Shown here piece after piece: positions 1 to 7,198 of a DNA stretch of 16,961 bases. The notes under the pieces were generated by a model. It was not told the origin of the DNA and made no database searches. It saw only the letters and a list, made by a program, of their open reading frames with translations. Made by a program: the position numbers and the translations under genes. Numbering within the stretch: position 1 is the first letter of the stretch; every line of letters starts with the position of its first letter. The stretch is from Lachnospiraceae bacterium UBA1712 (GTDB lineage: Bacteria; Bacillota; Clostridia; Lachnospirales; Lachnospiraceae). The DNA is taken from the NCBI GenBank assembly GCA_002317175.1, contig DCJA01000013.1:17851-34811 (forward strand). The letters are read 5' to 3'.

Positions 1-97
1 ATATTATACATTTTTTCTAAATTTAATCTCATATACTTTACTATCTATTTGATTATCACAAACACTTGCTTATATCATAATTCCACTAAAGCAAAAC

Positions 98-120
98 AGG
101 ATGGCCAATAGTGCCATCCT
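98..120 (-). terminator. Probable intrinsic terminator after the last FkbM gene
   Basis: A perfect 8-bp inverted repeat (AGGATGGC / GCCATCCT) with a 7-nt loop lies about 105 nt after the stop of the FkbM gene ending at 226. On the minus strand it is followed by GTTTTGCTTT, an interrupted U-tract. It probably ends the transcript carrying the methyltransferase genes. The rest of positions 1-225 is very AT-rich and I see no gene in it. Confidence 0.6.
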
Positions 121-225
121 CCAACAATAGTTTATGTTTATGCTATATATATACATATTATGACCTAACAATTGTGAATCCTAGTCATTTAAAAATATCC
201 ATTAACCACAATGAATAATCTATTT

Positions 226-1257
226 TTATTTTCTCAAAAACAAGAAATTAGTTGTTACAAATATTTCCAACTTCTCATCATATTTATCTATTTTCTCAAT
301 GCTATTTTGCAGTATTCTGTACATATCATATTTTTCATTCAGTAGATACCAAAAGTCTCTTATAAATGTCTTTGAATCAATATTACAGCCGCCAAATTCA
401 ATTTGTATTGCTCCTATTCGTCCTTGACTAAGCATCGCTTTTGCGCCAATTAAAGCCTTATATTCATTTCCTTCTATATCCATCTTAAGAAAATCAATTC
501 TATCAATTCCATTTTCTTTACAGTATGTATCAAGTGTAGTCAGCTCTACTTTTTCTCTCAAACTAAAGTCAATATTCAATGCCTCAAGTTGTCTATCAAA
601 CAAACTTGCCAAACCAGAGTTTTCTTTATCCGAGAACAAAGTCGCTAAGCCTTCTTGGTCAGAAACAGCTTTATTAACAAGAATAACATTCTTTTCATCT
701 TTTGTATTTTCTTTCAACACTCCAAATGTTTTTTTGCTAGCTTCAAACGCATGCACTTCAACATTGCCCAATTGTTTTTTTATTTTTAGAGTGTAACTGC
801 CTATATTAGCTCCGACATCAAAAACACACTTGATATCCATTTTTCCTCTAATATAATCAAGAACATACTTTTCGCCTGATGTTTCAACGCATTCTCCCAT
901 GCCAATATTCATAGCTTCTAAAACTATCTGATACATTTCGCACCAGTCTTTATATTCTAGTGATTCCTTTCCCGCCATCTGCTTAAGTTTAAAAGTTGAG
1001 AAATCGTTATAATCTATCAACTTATCTACTAATCCAATTTTATTAGAATTTATTCCACATTGAATTAAATCATTATATATTTCATCATAATATTTAGAGG
1101 AAGTAACAATAATAGCATTGTAATCTTCATCACGCAAATAAGATAGTTCTAAAATAGTATTCTTATCATATACCCCCACAACTTCAAAGACACTATTCAA
1201 GTAATCTCCGTATTTCTGATACATTTCACCTTTGCCATAAATCAAAACTCTCTTCAT
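226..1257 (-). CDS. FkbM-family SAM-dependent methyltransferase with N-terminal Rossmann-like domain
   Basis: Predicted 343-residue cytosolic protein. Residues ~1-90 look like a small nucleotide-binding or sensor domain: MKRVLIYGKGE, then a beta strand YNAIIVTSS and a helix. Residues ~140-330 are an FkbM (Methyltransf_21) methyltransferase, with SAM motif I VFDVGANIG at ~145-153, an acidic residue in HAFEAS at ~169-174, and DFLKMDIEGNEY at ~255-266. FkbM enzymes O-methylate sugars or related hydroxyl groups. A TTG start at 1266 is possible, but a GAAAGG ribosome binding site 10 nt before the ATG at 1257 favours the shorter form. It is the last gene of the modification block and is followed by a hairpin terminator. 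Its position suggests methylation of a flagellin glycan; the substrate cannot be read from the sequence. No membrane segment or signal peptide is seen. Confidence 0.82.
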   Translation of the reverse strand: MKRVLIYGKGEMYQKYGDYLNSVFEVVGVYDKNTILELSYLRDEDYNAIIVTSSKYYDEIYNDLIQCGINSNKIGLVDKLIDYNDFSTFKLKQMAGKESLEYKDWCEMYQIVLEAMNIGMGECVETSGEKYVLDYIRGKMDIKCVFDVGANIGSYTLKIKKQLGNVEVHAFEASKKTFGVLKENTKDEKNVILVNKAVSDQEGLATLFSDKENSGLASLFDRQLEALNIDFSLREKVELTTLDTYCKENGIDRIDFLKMDIEGNEYKALIGAKAMLSQGRIGAIQIEFGGCNIDSKTFIRDFWYLLNEKYDMYRILQNSIEKIDKYDEKLEIFVTTNFLFLRK

Positions 1258-1363
1258 CCAAGCCAAACCTTTCTATTCCATATGTAAATATTATTCAGAT
1301 ATAACTATTGCAAATATATAAAATTATTCTTTTTCAATCTTACATAATATTATATATCCTTAA

Positions 1364-1380
1364 TACGTAAATATTACGTA
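1364..1380. repeat. Perfect 7-bp inverted repeat after the DUF268 gene
   Basis: TACGTAA and TTACGTA flank a 3-nt spacer, 24-40 nt after the DUF268 gene's stop. There is no clear U-tract on the minus strand, so I do not call it a terminator. It could be a transcript end-stabilising hairpin or a protein-binding palindrome. The surrounding 1258-1403 gap is AT-rich and shows no clear promoter. Confidence 0.4.
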
Positions 1381-1403
1381 CTATTTAGTTCGCCATTTCA
1401 ATA

Positions 1404-2432
1404 CTATCGCCTCTGAACTAGTTTTCTAAAAACAAATATTCCACAATCAAAATCCCCCAAACACTCAATGTATTTTTTATTTTTCACCTCATCTAGCAAA
1501 TATTCATTTTCGCAATAATCGTGAATGATAATTAGTTTTTCTAACAATAATTCATCAAATGTAGCCAAAACTGTAGCTGGATTAAAAACCCTATGTGCAT
1601 TAAAATGAAGCCTTTCCTCAGATCCAATTGGAACAGAAAAATACAAATAGCCTTCCTCCGCCAATACTCTTTGAATATTTTTTGCACATTTATACCAAGC
1701 ATTGCAATCTATTTCATCTCCATATCTTCCCAACCCAAAATGTTCCACAGCATGCAAAGAAGATAATGATTTTATGGAATTATCCTCAATATTCTTCAGT
1801 TCAGTAGCATCAGACTGTACAAACTTTGGAATATCAAGAATCTTACTTTTAATATTATAATTCATTGGTCTAATATCTATTAGTGTAGTCTTAATATCCA
1901 TACACATTAAATGCGATATAAAACCATCTACTCTTGAACCAATATCATAATGCATCTGAACATTCTTTTTGCTTATAAGTTTTGCTACTATCATATCTTG
2001 CAAAAAATAATGAGCGTCCAATGCACCATTATTTTGTCTATAATCTGACACAAATGGCCTTTCACATTTTTCACTAAACTGAAATTTGCCAATATGAGGC
2101 TCCTTTTCATACATATCTATATATTTCAATTTATCTAGTGAATATTTTCTCTTATCACGGATTTTATCCAAATCTTTATAAGTAATAATATCATCCGAGA
2201 ATCCCATATCCTCCAATTGTTGTTTTATTTCTTGTATATAATCGCTACAAATAATTATTTTATCGAATGAAATATTAAGACTTTTCAATCTTAACGTTTC
2301 AATAAATGGATACTCCAATACTCTATTTGGCCTTTCTCTAGCAACCAAATAAATAATTTTATAGTTTTCCTCAATCCATGCTCTCCTTTCGAGGAAAATC
2401 TTTTCTGTGCCTATAATAATAGCCTTTTCCAT
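1404..2432 (-). CDS. DUF268 methyltransferase-like protein with N-terminal Rossmann-like domain
   Basis: Predicted 342-residue soluble protein. The C-terminal part (~135-342) matches the DUF268 pattern as I know it: HYDIGSRVDGF at ~161-171, which resembles a SAM-binding motif I; LIDIRPM at ~184-190; and the family-typical SLHAVEHFGLGRYGD at ~225-239. The order of these motifs suggests a class I methyltransferase fold, but the reaction is unproven. The N-terminal ~90 residues start MEKAIIIGTEK and contain FDKIIICSDYIQEIKQQL, laid out like the N-terminus of the FkbM protein at 226-1257. An ATG at 2450 is in frame, but AGAGGGG 8 nt before the ATG at 2432 favours the latter. DUF268 genes often occur in polysaccharide and glycan loci, which agrees with this position. 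Confidence 0.72.
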   Translation of the reverse strand: MEKAIIIGTEKIFLERRAWIEENYKIIYLVARERPNRVLEYPFIETLRLKSLNISFDKIIICSDYIQEIKQQLEDMGFSDDIITYKDLDKIRDKRKYSLDKLKYIDMYEKEPHIGKFQFSEKCERPFVSDYRQNNGALDAHYFLQDMIVAKLISKKNVQMHYDIGSRVDGFISHLMCMDIKTTLIDIRPMNYNIKSKILDIPKFVQSDATELKNIEDNSIKSLSSLHAVEHFGLGRYGDEIDCNAWYKCAKNIQRVLAEEGYLYFSVPIGSEERLHFNAHRVFNPATVLATFDELLLEKLIIIHDYCENEYLLDEVKNKKYIECLGDFDCGIFVFRKLVQRR

Positions 2433-2497
2433 TTTGTATACCCCTCTCATAAAAAAGTGTTCATTCTACCAAAGAGAACTCCATACATAATTTTAAA

Positions 2498-2521
2498 AAG
2501 GTGTTCGTTAAATAACCCCTT
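2498..2521 (-). terminator. Probable intrinsic terminator after the broken FkbM gene
   Basis: On the minus strand AAGG-G-GTT and AAC-A-CCTT pair around an 8-nt loop with one internal mismatch, and the stem runs straight into TTTTTAAAA. It sits about 57-80 nt after the reconstructed FkbM stop at 2578. With the promoter at 3284-3311 it would delimit a single-gene transcript. The stem is short and AT-rich, so read-through into the DUF268 gene is likely; no separate promoter is obvious there. Confidence 0.5.
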
Positions 2522-2577
2522 CATAAAGACACAACTCCCTAAACACTGTATCTTTAGTTATTATCCTTTAACCACTT

Positions 2578-3225
2578 TTATTTTACCATAATTGTATTAA
2601 TATATGTATCTGCATATATCATGTAACCTTTAGAAACTAGTAGATCTATTATTTCACTTTCTTTTTTGCCTTCAAATGATTCCGAATAACCTAGTGTCTC
2701 AACACAAATAACATATGCACCTTCTTTTTCATAGTCCATAGCTTCCAAAATCTCAAAATCTAGTCCTTCTGTATCTATTGATATAAAATCTGGATATTTT
2801 CCATTGAAATAATCACAAATAACACTTTCCAGTGTTTCAACAGGAACATTAATAATATTTTCAATCTAAAAATCATACTTTGCACATAATTCTTTTACAG
2901 TTTGTTCCGAAAACGAACTCATTGTATTTGGTTTCAACATATAGAAGTTGAGATTATCTTTTTCTTTTCCCATTCCAACATTTAGATTGACATCTTCGTT
3001 TCTTTCCAATAAAAACTTCTCAAAAAGAATAGGATTAGGTTCAACATTTATACCTCTACAACCGTTCTCGTAGAAATATGCAGTGTTCGAAAACTTATAA
3101 GGATCATTTGCACCAATATCTATATATGATGGTTTTTTCACTCCCTTCGCGTTAAAAATAAACGCAACTATCATATCCTCTCCTGACTGACTATAGCTTT
3201 TTTTAAACTGTATACCCATTTGCAT
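2578..3225 (-). pseudogene. FkbM-family methyltransferase interrupted by one in-frame amber codon
   Basis: The frame opens with ATG at 3225 and reads 119 residues, meets TAG at 2866-2868, then continues in the same frame for 95 residues to TAA at 2578. Read through, it is a plausible full-length FkbM methyltransferase of ~215 codons. It has the N-terminal SYSQSGEDMI signature (~10-19), motif I YIDIGAND (~34-41), NVEPNP (~60-65), and after the stop FISIDTEGLDFEIL, the usual FkbM acidic motif. The two halves fit without insertion or deletion, so one substitution (for example AAG to TAG) explains the break. The first 119 residues alone lack the distal core and should not be active. A sigma-28-type promoter lies upstream. 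Sequencing error or suppression cannot be excluded. Confidence 0.82.
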
Positions 3226-3228
3226 TTT

Positions 3229-3245
3229 GCCTTACGGCGTTCTCC
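3229..3245 (-). promoter_or_regulatory. Hairpin between Shine-Dalgarno and start codon of the broken FkbM gene
   Basis: A good ribosome binding site AAAGGAG lies ~16 nt before the ATG at 3225, too far for normal initiation. Between them GCC-GTAA-GGC can form a 3-bp stem with a GTAA tetraloop. Folding it would shorten the effective spacing to about 6 nt. Alternatively GCG/CGC could close a loop holding AAAGGAGAA, leaving GGA in a loop as in CsrA targets. The two folds share bases and are mutually exclusive. Confidence 0.35.
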
Positions 3246-3283
3246 TTTCGCATTTATCTCTGTAATATATTATTATATAAATA

Positions 3284-3311
3284 GTATCGGCATAATTGCT
3301 CTGTATCTTTA
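3284..3311 (-). promoter_or_regulatory. Sigma-28 (FliA/SigD)-type promoter for the broken FkbM gene
   Basis: The minus strand reads TAAA (3308-3311), a 16-nt spacer, then GCCGATAC (3284-3291). The flagellar sigma factor consensus is TAAA, 14-16 nt, GCCGATAT/A, so only the last base of the -10 deviates. It lies about 60 nt upstream of the ATG at 3225. It would put this methyltransferase in the late flagellar regulon. Confidence 0.7.
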
Positions 3312-3376
3312 CTTACAAATCATTATTTCTCTATCTCATAGTTTTGTAACATATTTATAAATAAACCATGTATAAT

Positions 3377-3410
3377 AAAAAAGGAGGCATATCACTATGC
3401 TCTCTTTTTT
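3377..3410 (-). terminator. Intrinsic terminator after the cytidylyltransferase fusion gene
   Basis: A hairpin with core GCATA / TATGC around a 4-nt loop is extended by A/T pairs and ends in CTCCTTTTTT on the minus strand, 9 nt past the stop at 3419. The opposite strand also ends in a T-run, so it may work in both directions. It closes the licD/cytidylyltransferase transcript. The following 3226-3376 gap contains the next promoter. Confidence 0.7.
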
Positions 3411-3418
3411 ACGCCATA

Positions 3419-4663
3419 TTATCGCATACACATTTCAATTATTTCAGCTATTGCAACAGAGACTTCTTCAGATACATAACTAAAATCTTTACCCGTTTCA
3501 ATAGTCTTACTAAAGGCTACTATTTCGTACCTTATGCCTTCTCCATCAAGCTGATAGAAATATCTCTTATTATTTTCAGCGTTCTCGTATCGAATCTCAA
3601 AATAGTCCATCTTCCACCAAGGTGCTGGAACATATACATAGCCTTTAGTTCCGGTAATCACCAGACTACCTTCAGACTTGGCTGCTTTCGCTACCTTTAT
3701 CGAAGCCACTGCCTCAGGATATACAAAATCAATCTTTGTAAATCCATCAAACTTTTTCTCCTCATCAATAAACCTACTTACTATATGTCTGTCAGTATAA
3801 TTTGTTCCTAGTATCTGAAATATAGGTAGCATAGCTGTTGGTCCCCATGCACAAATACTATTCCATTTTCCAGCTATCTCACCTTGCGCAACCTTTTCAT
3901 CAGCAATACTAGTACAAACAGAATCTACAGATACAACATCACCAATAGCTCCGCTTTTAATTAGTACAAGAAGCCTTGCATATGCAGTTGAATAAGCAGG
4001 TTTTAATCCATCCATTAGTACCAACTTTTGATTACGTGCTAATGTAAATAGTTCCTTTACCTGTTCAGCTTTAGTAGCAATTGGAGACTCACATATTACA
4101 TGTTTTCCTTCAAGAAGCGCTTGCCTAATATCCTTGTAGTGTTTGTCTGGAAGAGAAGTAATATATATGGCGTCACTTTCTTCCATTTTCTCTACTCTCT
4201 GGACACCATTGACGTACTCACATTCTTTAGCAAATTTCTTACCGATTCCAGAATTACCAAGTACAGCTATCTTTAAATCTGCTTTTTTTGCCCTTATATC
4301 AGAGCTAGATACCCCTTCAGTTCTAGGCAAATATATAACAGTACAATATTCCTTCAGATAATCAAACTGTCCTACCCAATCAGATCCTACGGTAAAGATA
4401 TCTATATTATATCTCTTGATATCATCTATCTTTTGTCCAACATATTCCTCAACAATTATCTCATCTGCTATACCGAGGGCACGTACAGCAGCCATACGCT
4501 CCATAAGTGACTGGTGTGTGTTAATCTTACCTCTTCTACGGTCAAAATCATCAGAAGTAACTCCTACAATCAGATAATCCCCCAATTGCTTTGCACGCTC
4601 TAACAATCTGATATGACCATAATGTAACAAATCAAATGTGCCATATGTAATAACTCGTGACAT
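3419..4663 (-). CDS. TagD-like cytidylyltransferase fused to a Gfo/Idh/MocA-like oxidoreductase domain
   Basis: Predicted 414-residue cytosolic protein of two domains. Residues 1-~128 match glycerol-3-phosphate cytidylyltransferase (TagD) over its full length: GTFDLLHYGH at 8-17 is the nucleotide-binding HxGH site and RTEGVSSSDI at 114-123 is the second signature. TagD makes CDP-glycerol from CTP and glycerol-3-phosphate. Residues ~130-414 resemble Gfo/Idh/MocA oxidoreductases, with a Rossmann start KIAVLGNSGIGKKF (131-144) and GKHVICESPIA (187-197). The usual catalytic EKP there is ESP (S193 for Lys), and the later D-x-G-x-H-type motif also seems missing, so this half may not be a normal dehydrogenase. 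AAAGGG 7 nt before ATG supports the start. It lies 29 nt after the fourth licD, probably in one transcript, and may supply the CDP-linked donor for those enzymes. Substrate identity is inferred. Confidence 0.82.
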   Translation of the reverse strand: MSRVITYGTFDLLHYGHIRLLERAKQLGDYLIVGVTSDDFDRRRGKINTHQSLMERMAAVRALGIADEIIVEEYVGQKIDDIKRYNIDIFTVGSDWVGQFDYLKEYCTVIYLPRTEGVSSSDIRAKKADLKIAVLGNSGIGKKFAKECEYVNGVQRVEKMEESDAIYITSLPDKHYKDIRQALLEGKHVICESPIATKAEQVKELFTLARNQKLVLMDGLKPAYSTAYARLLVLIKSGAIGDVVSVDSVCTSIADEKVAQGEIAGKWNSICAWGPTAMLPIFQILGTNYTDRHIVSRFIDEEKKFDGFTKIDFVYPEAVASIKVAKAAKSEGSLVITGTKGYVYVPAPWWKMDYFEIRYENAENNKRYFYQLDGEGIRYEIVAFSKTIETGKDFSYVSEEVSVAIAEIIEMCMR

Positions 4664-4692
4664 ACTGTAACCCTTTTCCTATACCTGCATTC

Positions 4693-6207
4693 CTAATTTA
4701 TTCCTAGTTTCATTTCCCATATCTTTATAGTAGACGGTCCAGTAAATCCAGCTAAAGCATCAGCATAATTACGTCTTAGGTTTTCATCTTCAACCACTAT
4801 CTCATCTGCAATTAAGAAACCTGGGTATCTAACCATATAATTTAACATCTTAGCAGCCCTTTCATCATCCTCACCAAATGCTGTTGGCTGATTACTTGGC
4901 ACAAGAATCAGTCTTTTACAACATGCCCATAATTCTTCACTCTTATATATATCATCAAGTTCAGTTGTTTCTCCCCATTCGTCCCAAGGATCCTGATAAT
5001 AGATTCTGTCAGCTCTTAACTTTGCCAACTCATAGTCTTGATAATCAACTAATGGTAATTCTGTTGGAAATTCATTACCATCATAATAGCGCTCAACTAT
5101 ATTTCCCAAAGCATCTTTTCTATAATATGGAAGCGGCATAACGTATATATCCGCCTTATCTGATTCTTCATTAACCAGTCTCTCATATGTAGCTTTCATA
5201 TCTTTCCAATGCTCCGCTTGAGAAACCAGTAATAGTATTAATTCTCTTTCAACATCTGTCTCAGTTTTCTCTCTTGGCAGTGGCATCTGATTAGGAAGAT
5301 ATTCTACTCCACCAATTGCCTGATAAGCAATTGTATAATTATCTTCAAAATATGGGTAATCATGCGAAGAGCCAGTTCTCACCATCTGCATATAATCACC
5401 ATAATTCACCCTTAGATGGGTATCATATCCAACTGGCATTGGAATCTCAAAGCCTTCAAATGTTCCCAAGACTACACTGTCATAACACTCCTTTGGAGTA
5501 TGATAATCTTTCCAGTGTTGCCACACCATCATATTCGTTAACTCATCAGCATCCTCATCTGTGTATAACTGACACACCTTCTCAAGTAATACCCCTAATT
5601 GGTATGTTACTGAATTCTGAGGATCAGTATCATCTATTTTTGCTCCCAGAGAAGTCTCGACAAGCTCAAGCTGATGTTTTCTTTCTTCTATAGTAAGACC
5701 TTCATACTGAGCAATAAGGCTATATAAGAAGTCTAACGCCTCAGCCTGCTGATCTCTTGCTTCCTTATCTCTTGGAAGATAGTCCAATACTGCTATATCT
5801 ATTCCAATAGCGGCTGGGCAACCATGAAATCTCTCAATAAAATCTGTATCAGTTGAATATCCATATGTATTAAATACACCACATAAAGCTGCTTTATGCT
5901 TATCCTGATTCATAACATGGTGTATTGTGAATCCTTCCGGTAATTCTTCTTTTGCAATATCTATAAAGCGCATATAATCAGCCCTTTTCATAGATATATC
6001 TATATCATCATCCCAAGGTATAAAACCCTGATGACGTACCGCTCCTAACAAGGTCCCCCATTCAGCATAATAAGTAATATTGTGCTTCTTGCATATTGCA
6101 TCTACTTCTTTAAGTACTTCAATACCCGCAGCCCATCCACGCTTAATCATGGTATTTACAGGATATCCTTCTCTTACCTCTTCATCGAAAAATGCTCTAT
6201 CAAACAT
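4693..6207 (-). CDS. LicD-family phosphotransferase with extra C-terminal domain (fourth of four)
   Basis: Predicted 504-residue protein. Residues 1-~300 are a LicD domain: RGWAAGIEVLKEVDAIC, GTLLGAVRH at 51-59, the acidic metal-binding motif WDDDID at 65-70, RFHGCPAAIGIDIAVLDYLP in the middle, and HDYP near the domain end. LicD/fukutin-type enzymes transfer phosphocholine or polyol-phosphate groups to glycans. Unlike its three neighbours it carries ~185 more residues (from ~320). That tail has KADIYVMPLPYYRKDALGN and DRIYYQDPWDEW, a pattern I associate with the N-terminal part of CDP-glycerol glycerophosphotransferase-like proteins; this assignment is tentative. It starts 14 nt after the third licD stop with an AGAGAG ribosome binding site. 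No membrane segments are seen. It looks like a two-step or substrate-recruiting version of the same enzyme class. Confidence 0.8.
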   Translation of the reverse strand: MFDRAFFDEEVREGYPVNTMIKRGWAAGIEVLKEVDAICKKHNITYYAEWGTLLGAVRHQGFIPWDDDIDISMKRADYMRFIDIAKEELPEGFTIHHVMNQDKHKAALCGVFNTYGYSTDTDFIERFHGCPAAIGIDIAVLDYLPRDKEARDQQAEALDFLYSLIAQYEGLTIEERKHQLELVETSLGAKIDDTDPQNSVTYQLGVLLEKVCQLYTDEDADELTNMMVWQHWKDYHTPKECYDSVVLGTFEGFEIPMPVGYDTHLRVNYGDYMQMVRTGSSHDYPYFEDNYTIAYQAIGGVEYLPNQMPLPREKTETDVERELILLLVSQAEHWKDMKATYERLVNEESDKADIYVMPLPYYRKDALGNIVERYYDGNEFPTELPLVDYQDYELAKLRADRIYYQDPWDEWGETTELDDIYKSEELWACCKRLILVPSNQPTAFGEDDERAAKMLNYMVRYPGFLIADEIVVEDENLRRNYADALAGFTGPSTIKIWEMKLGIN

Positions 6208-6221
6208 ATATACTCTCTTTC

Positions 6222-7181
6222 TTATTCCAGAAAATAATCAGGAATAGGTGCCTTGTATGCTTCAAATAATGTCATCAACTGTTCTTCCTGAGTCTTATAT
6301 GAAGGATAACTATGACTATTCAAGAACTTTATCGGCTCCATATAATTTGCTCCCATAGTTGCTGTTAACACTTCATGATACATCTTGGGGCAAGGAATCA
6401 TCATCTGTTCAAATGGAAGATATACAATTTCCTCAAACCATTCTTTTGGCCATCTATGAGCATCCCCCATTACTGCCCAGTTATTTATTCTTGCAAGGTA
6501 TGGAGAATCAGTATCATTGTACATAGCAGAAATGCTATATTGTAGTTTTGTCAATTCTCCAGGTAAAGATGAATCTCGCAAAAATTTAAGTCCGGTAAAT
6601 TCCTCAATTCCCTGTACTACTTCTTCGATATCTTCTGCCGTCAGATCTGATGTTCCTCCGTACGCCTCGCCATACCATCTATCTGTCTGCTGAGACATGT
6701 ATCTAACTACTTGGTGTAAGTTTTTTACCACCATTCTATCAAGTTCCTCGGTTGGAACTTTGTCCATAATATAGATATCAATTCCAGTTGGATATGGACA
6801 TCCATGAAATCTATCCAAGAATTTCTTATCAATTGAAGAAAAATGAGCATTTATTATTCTTGGTGGAAATATACACGACTGATCAACATTATACAATGAG
6901 AACATGGGATCCAAATCGCTTTTACATGCCTTAACAAAGTTATTGAAATCATCTCTATACATTATGATATCAAGGTCATCATCCCATGGTATCCATCCTT
7001 TATGTCTGACTGCTCCCAGCAATGTCCCATAGAAAGCAAAATATCGTATATTATTCTTTCGACATACTCTATCCAACTCCTCAAGAACTTCCATACTAGA
7101 TGCCCAGTATCTTTTCATCATACCTTTTATATCAAATCCAGCCCTTGTCTCTGGTTTGAAAAAACTTGCATCAAACTGCAT
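6222..7181 (-). CDS. LicD-family phosphotransferase (third of four)
   Basis: Predicted 319-residue soluble protein, entirely a LicD domain. Seen in order: MMKRYWASSMEVLEELDRVC (21-40), GTLLGAVRH (52-60), WDDDLD (66-71), RFHGCPYPTGIDIYIMDKVP, and SHSYP near the end. The DDD-x-D acidic cluster typical of active LicD/fukutin enzymes is intact. The start is supported by GGAGG 6 nt before the ATG. It begins 17 nt after the second licD stop, and its motifs stand at the same residue numbers as in the first and second copies, so these three probably arose by tandem duplication. The likely reaction is transfer of a phospho-substituent from a CDP-activated donor to a sugar or polyol; the acceptor may be a flagellin-bound glycan. 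That role is inferred from position only. Confidence 0.85.
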   Translation of the reverse strand: MQFDASFFKPETRAGFDIKGMMKRYWASSMEVLEELDRVCRKNNIRYFAFYGTLLGAVRHKGWIPWDDDLDIIMYRDDFNNFVKACKSDLDPMFSLYNVDQSCIFPPRIINAHFSSIDKKFLDRFHGCPYPTGIDIYIMDKVPTEELDRMVVKNLHQVVRYMSQQTDRWYGEAYGGTSDLTAEDIEEVVQGIEEFTGLKFLRDSSLPGELTKLQYSISAMYNDTDSPYLARINNWAVMGDAHRWPKEWFEEIVYLPFEQMMIPCPKMYHEVLTATMGANYMEPIKFLNSHSYPSYKTQEEQLMTLFEAYKAPIPDYFLE

Positions 7182-7198
7182 ATATTTCCTCCGATGTT

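Noticed and set aside
1258..1266. TTG start at 1266 for the FkbM gene
   Set aside because: The ribosome binding site GAAAGG would be 1 nt from TTG but 10 nt from the ATG at 1257, so ATG is preferred.
2866..2868. Amber codon read as pyrrolysine or programmed read-through
   Set aside because: FkbM enzymes are not known to use pyrrolysine, nothing in the window hints at the machinery, and no read-through structure is evident after the codon. A simple nonsense change is the better explanation.
6329..6336. GCCGATAA, a consensus flagellar -10, on the minus strand
   Set aside because: It is inside the third licD coding region (codons Glu-Pro-Ile-Lys) with no TAAA at 14-16 nt upstream, so it is a chance match.
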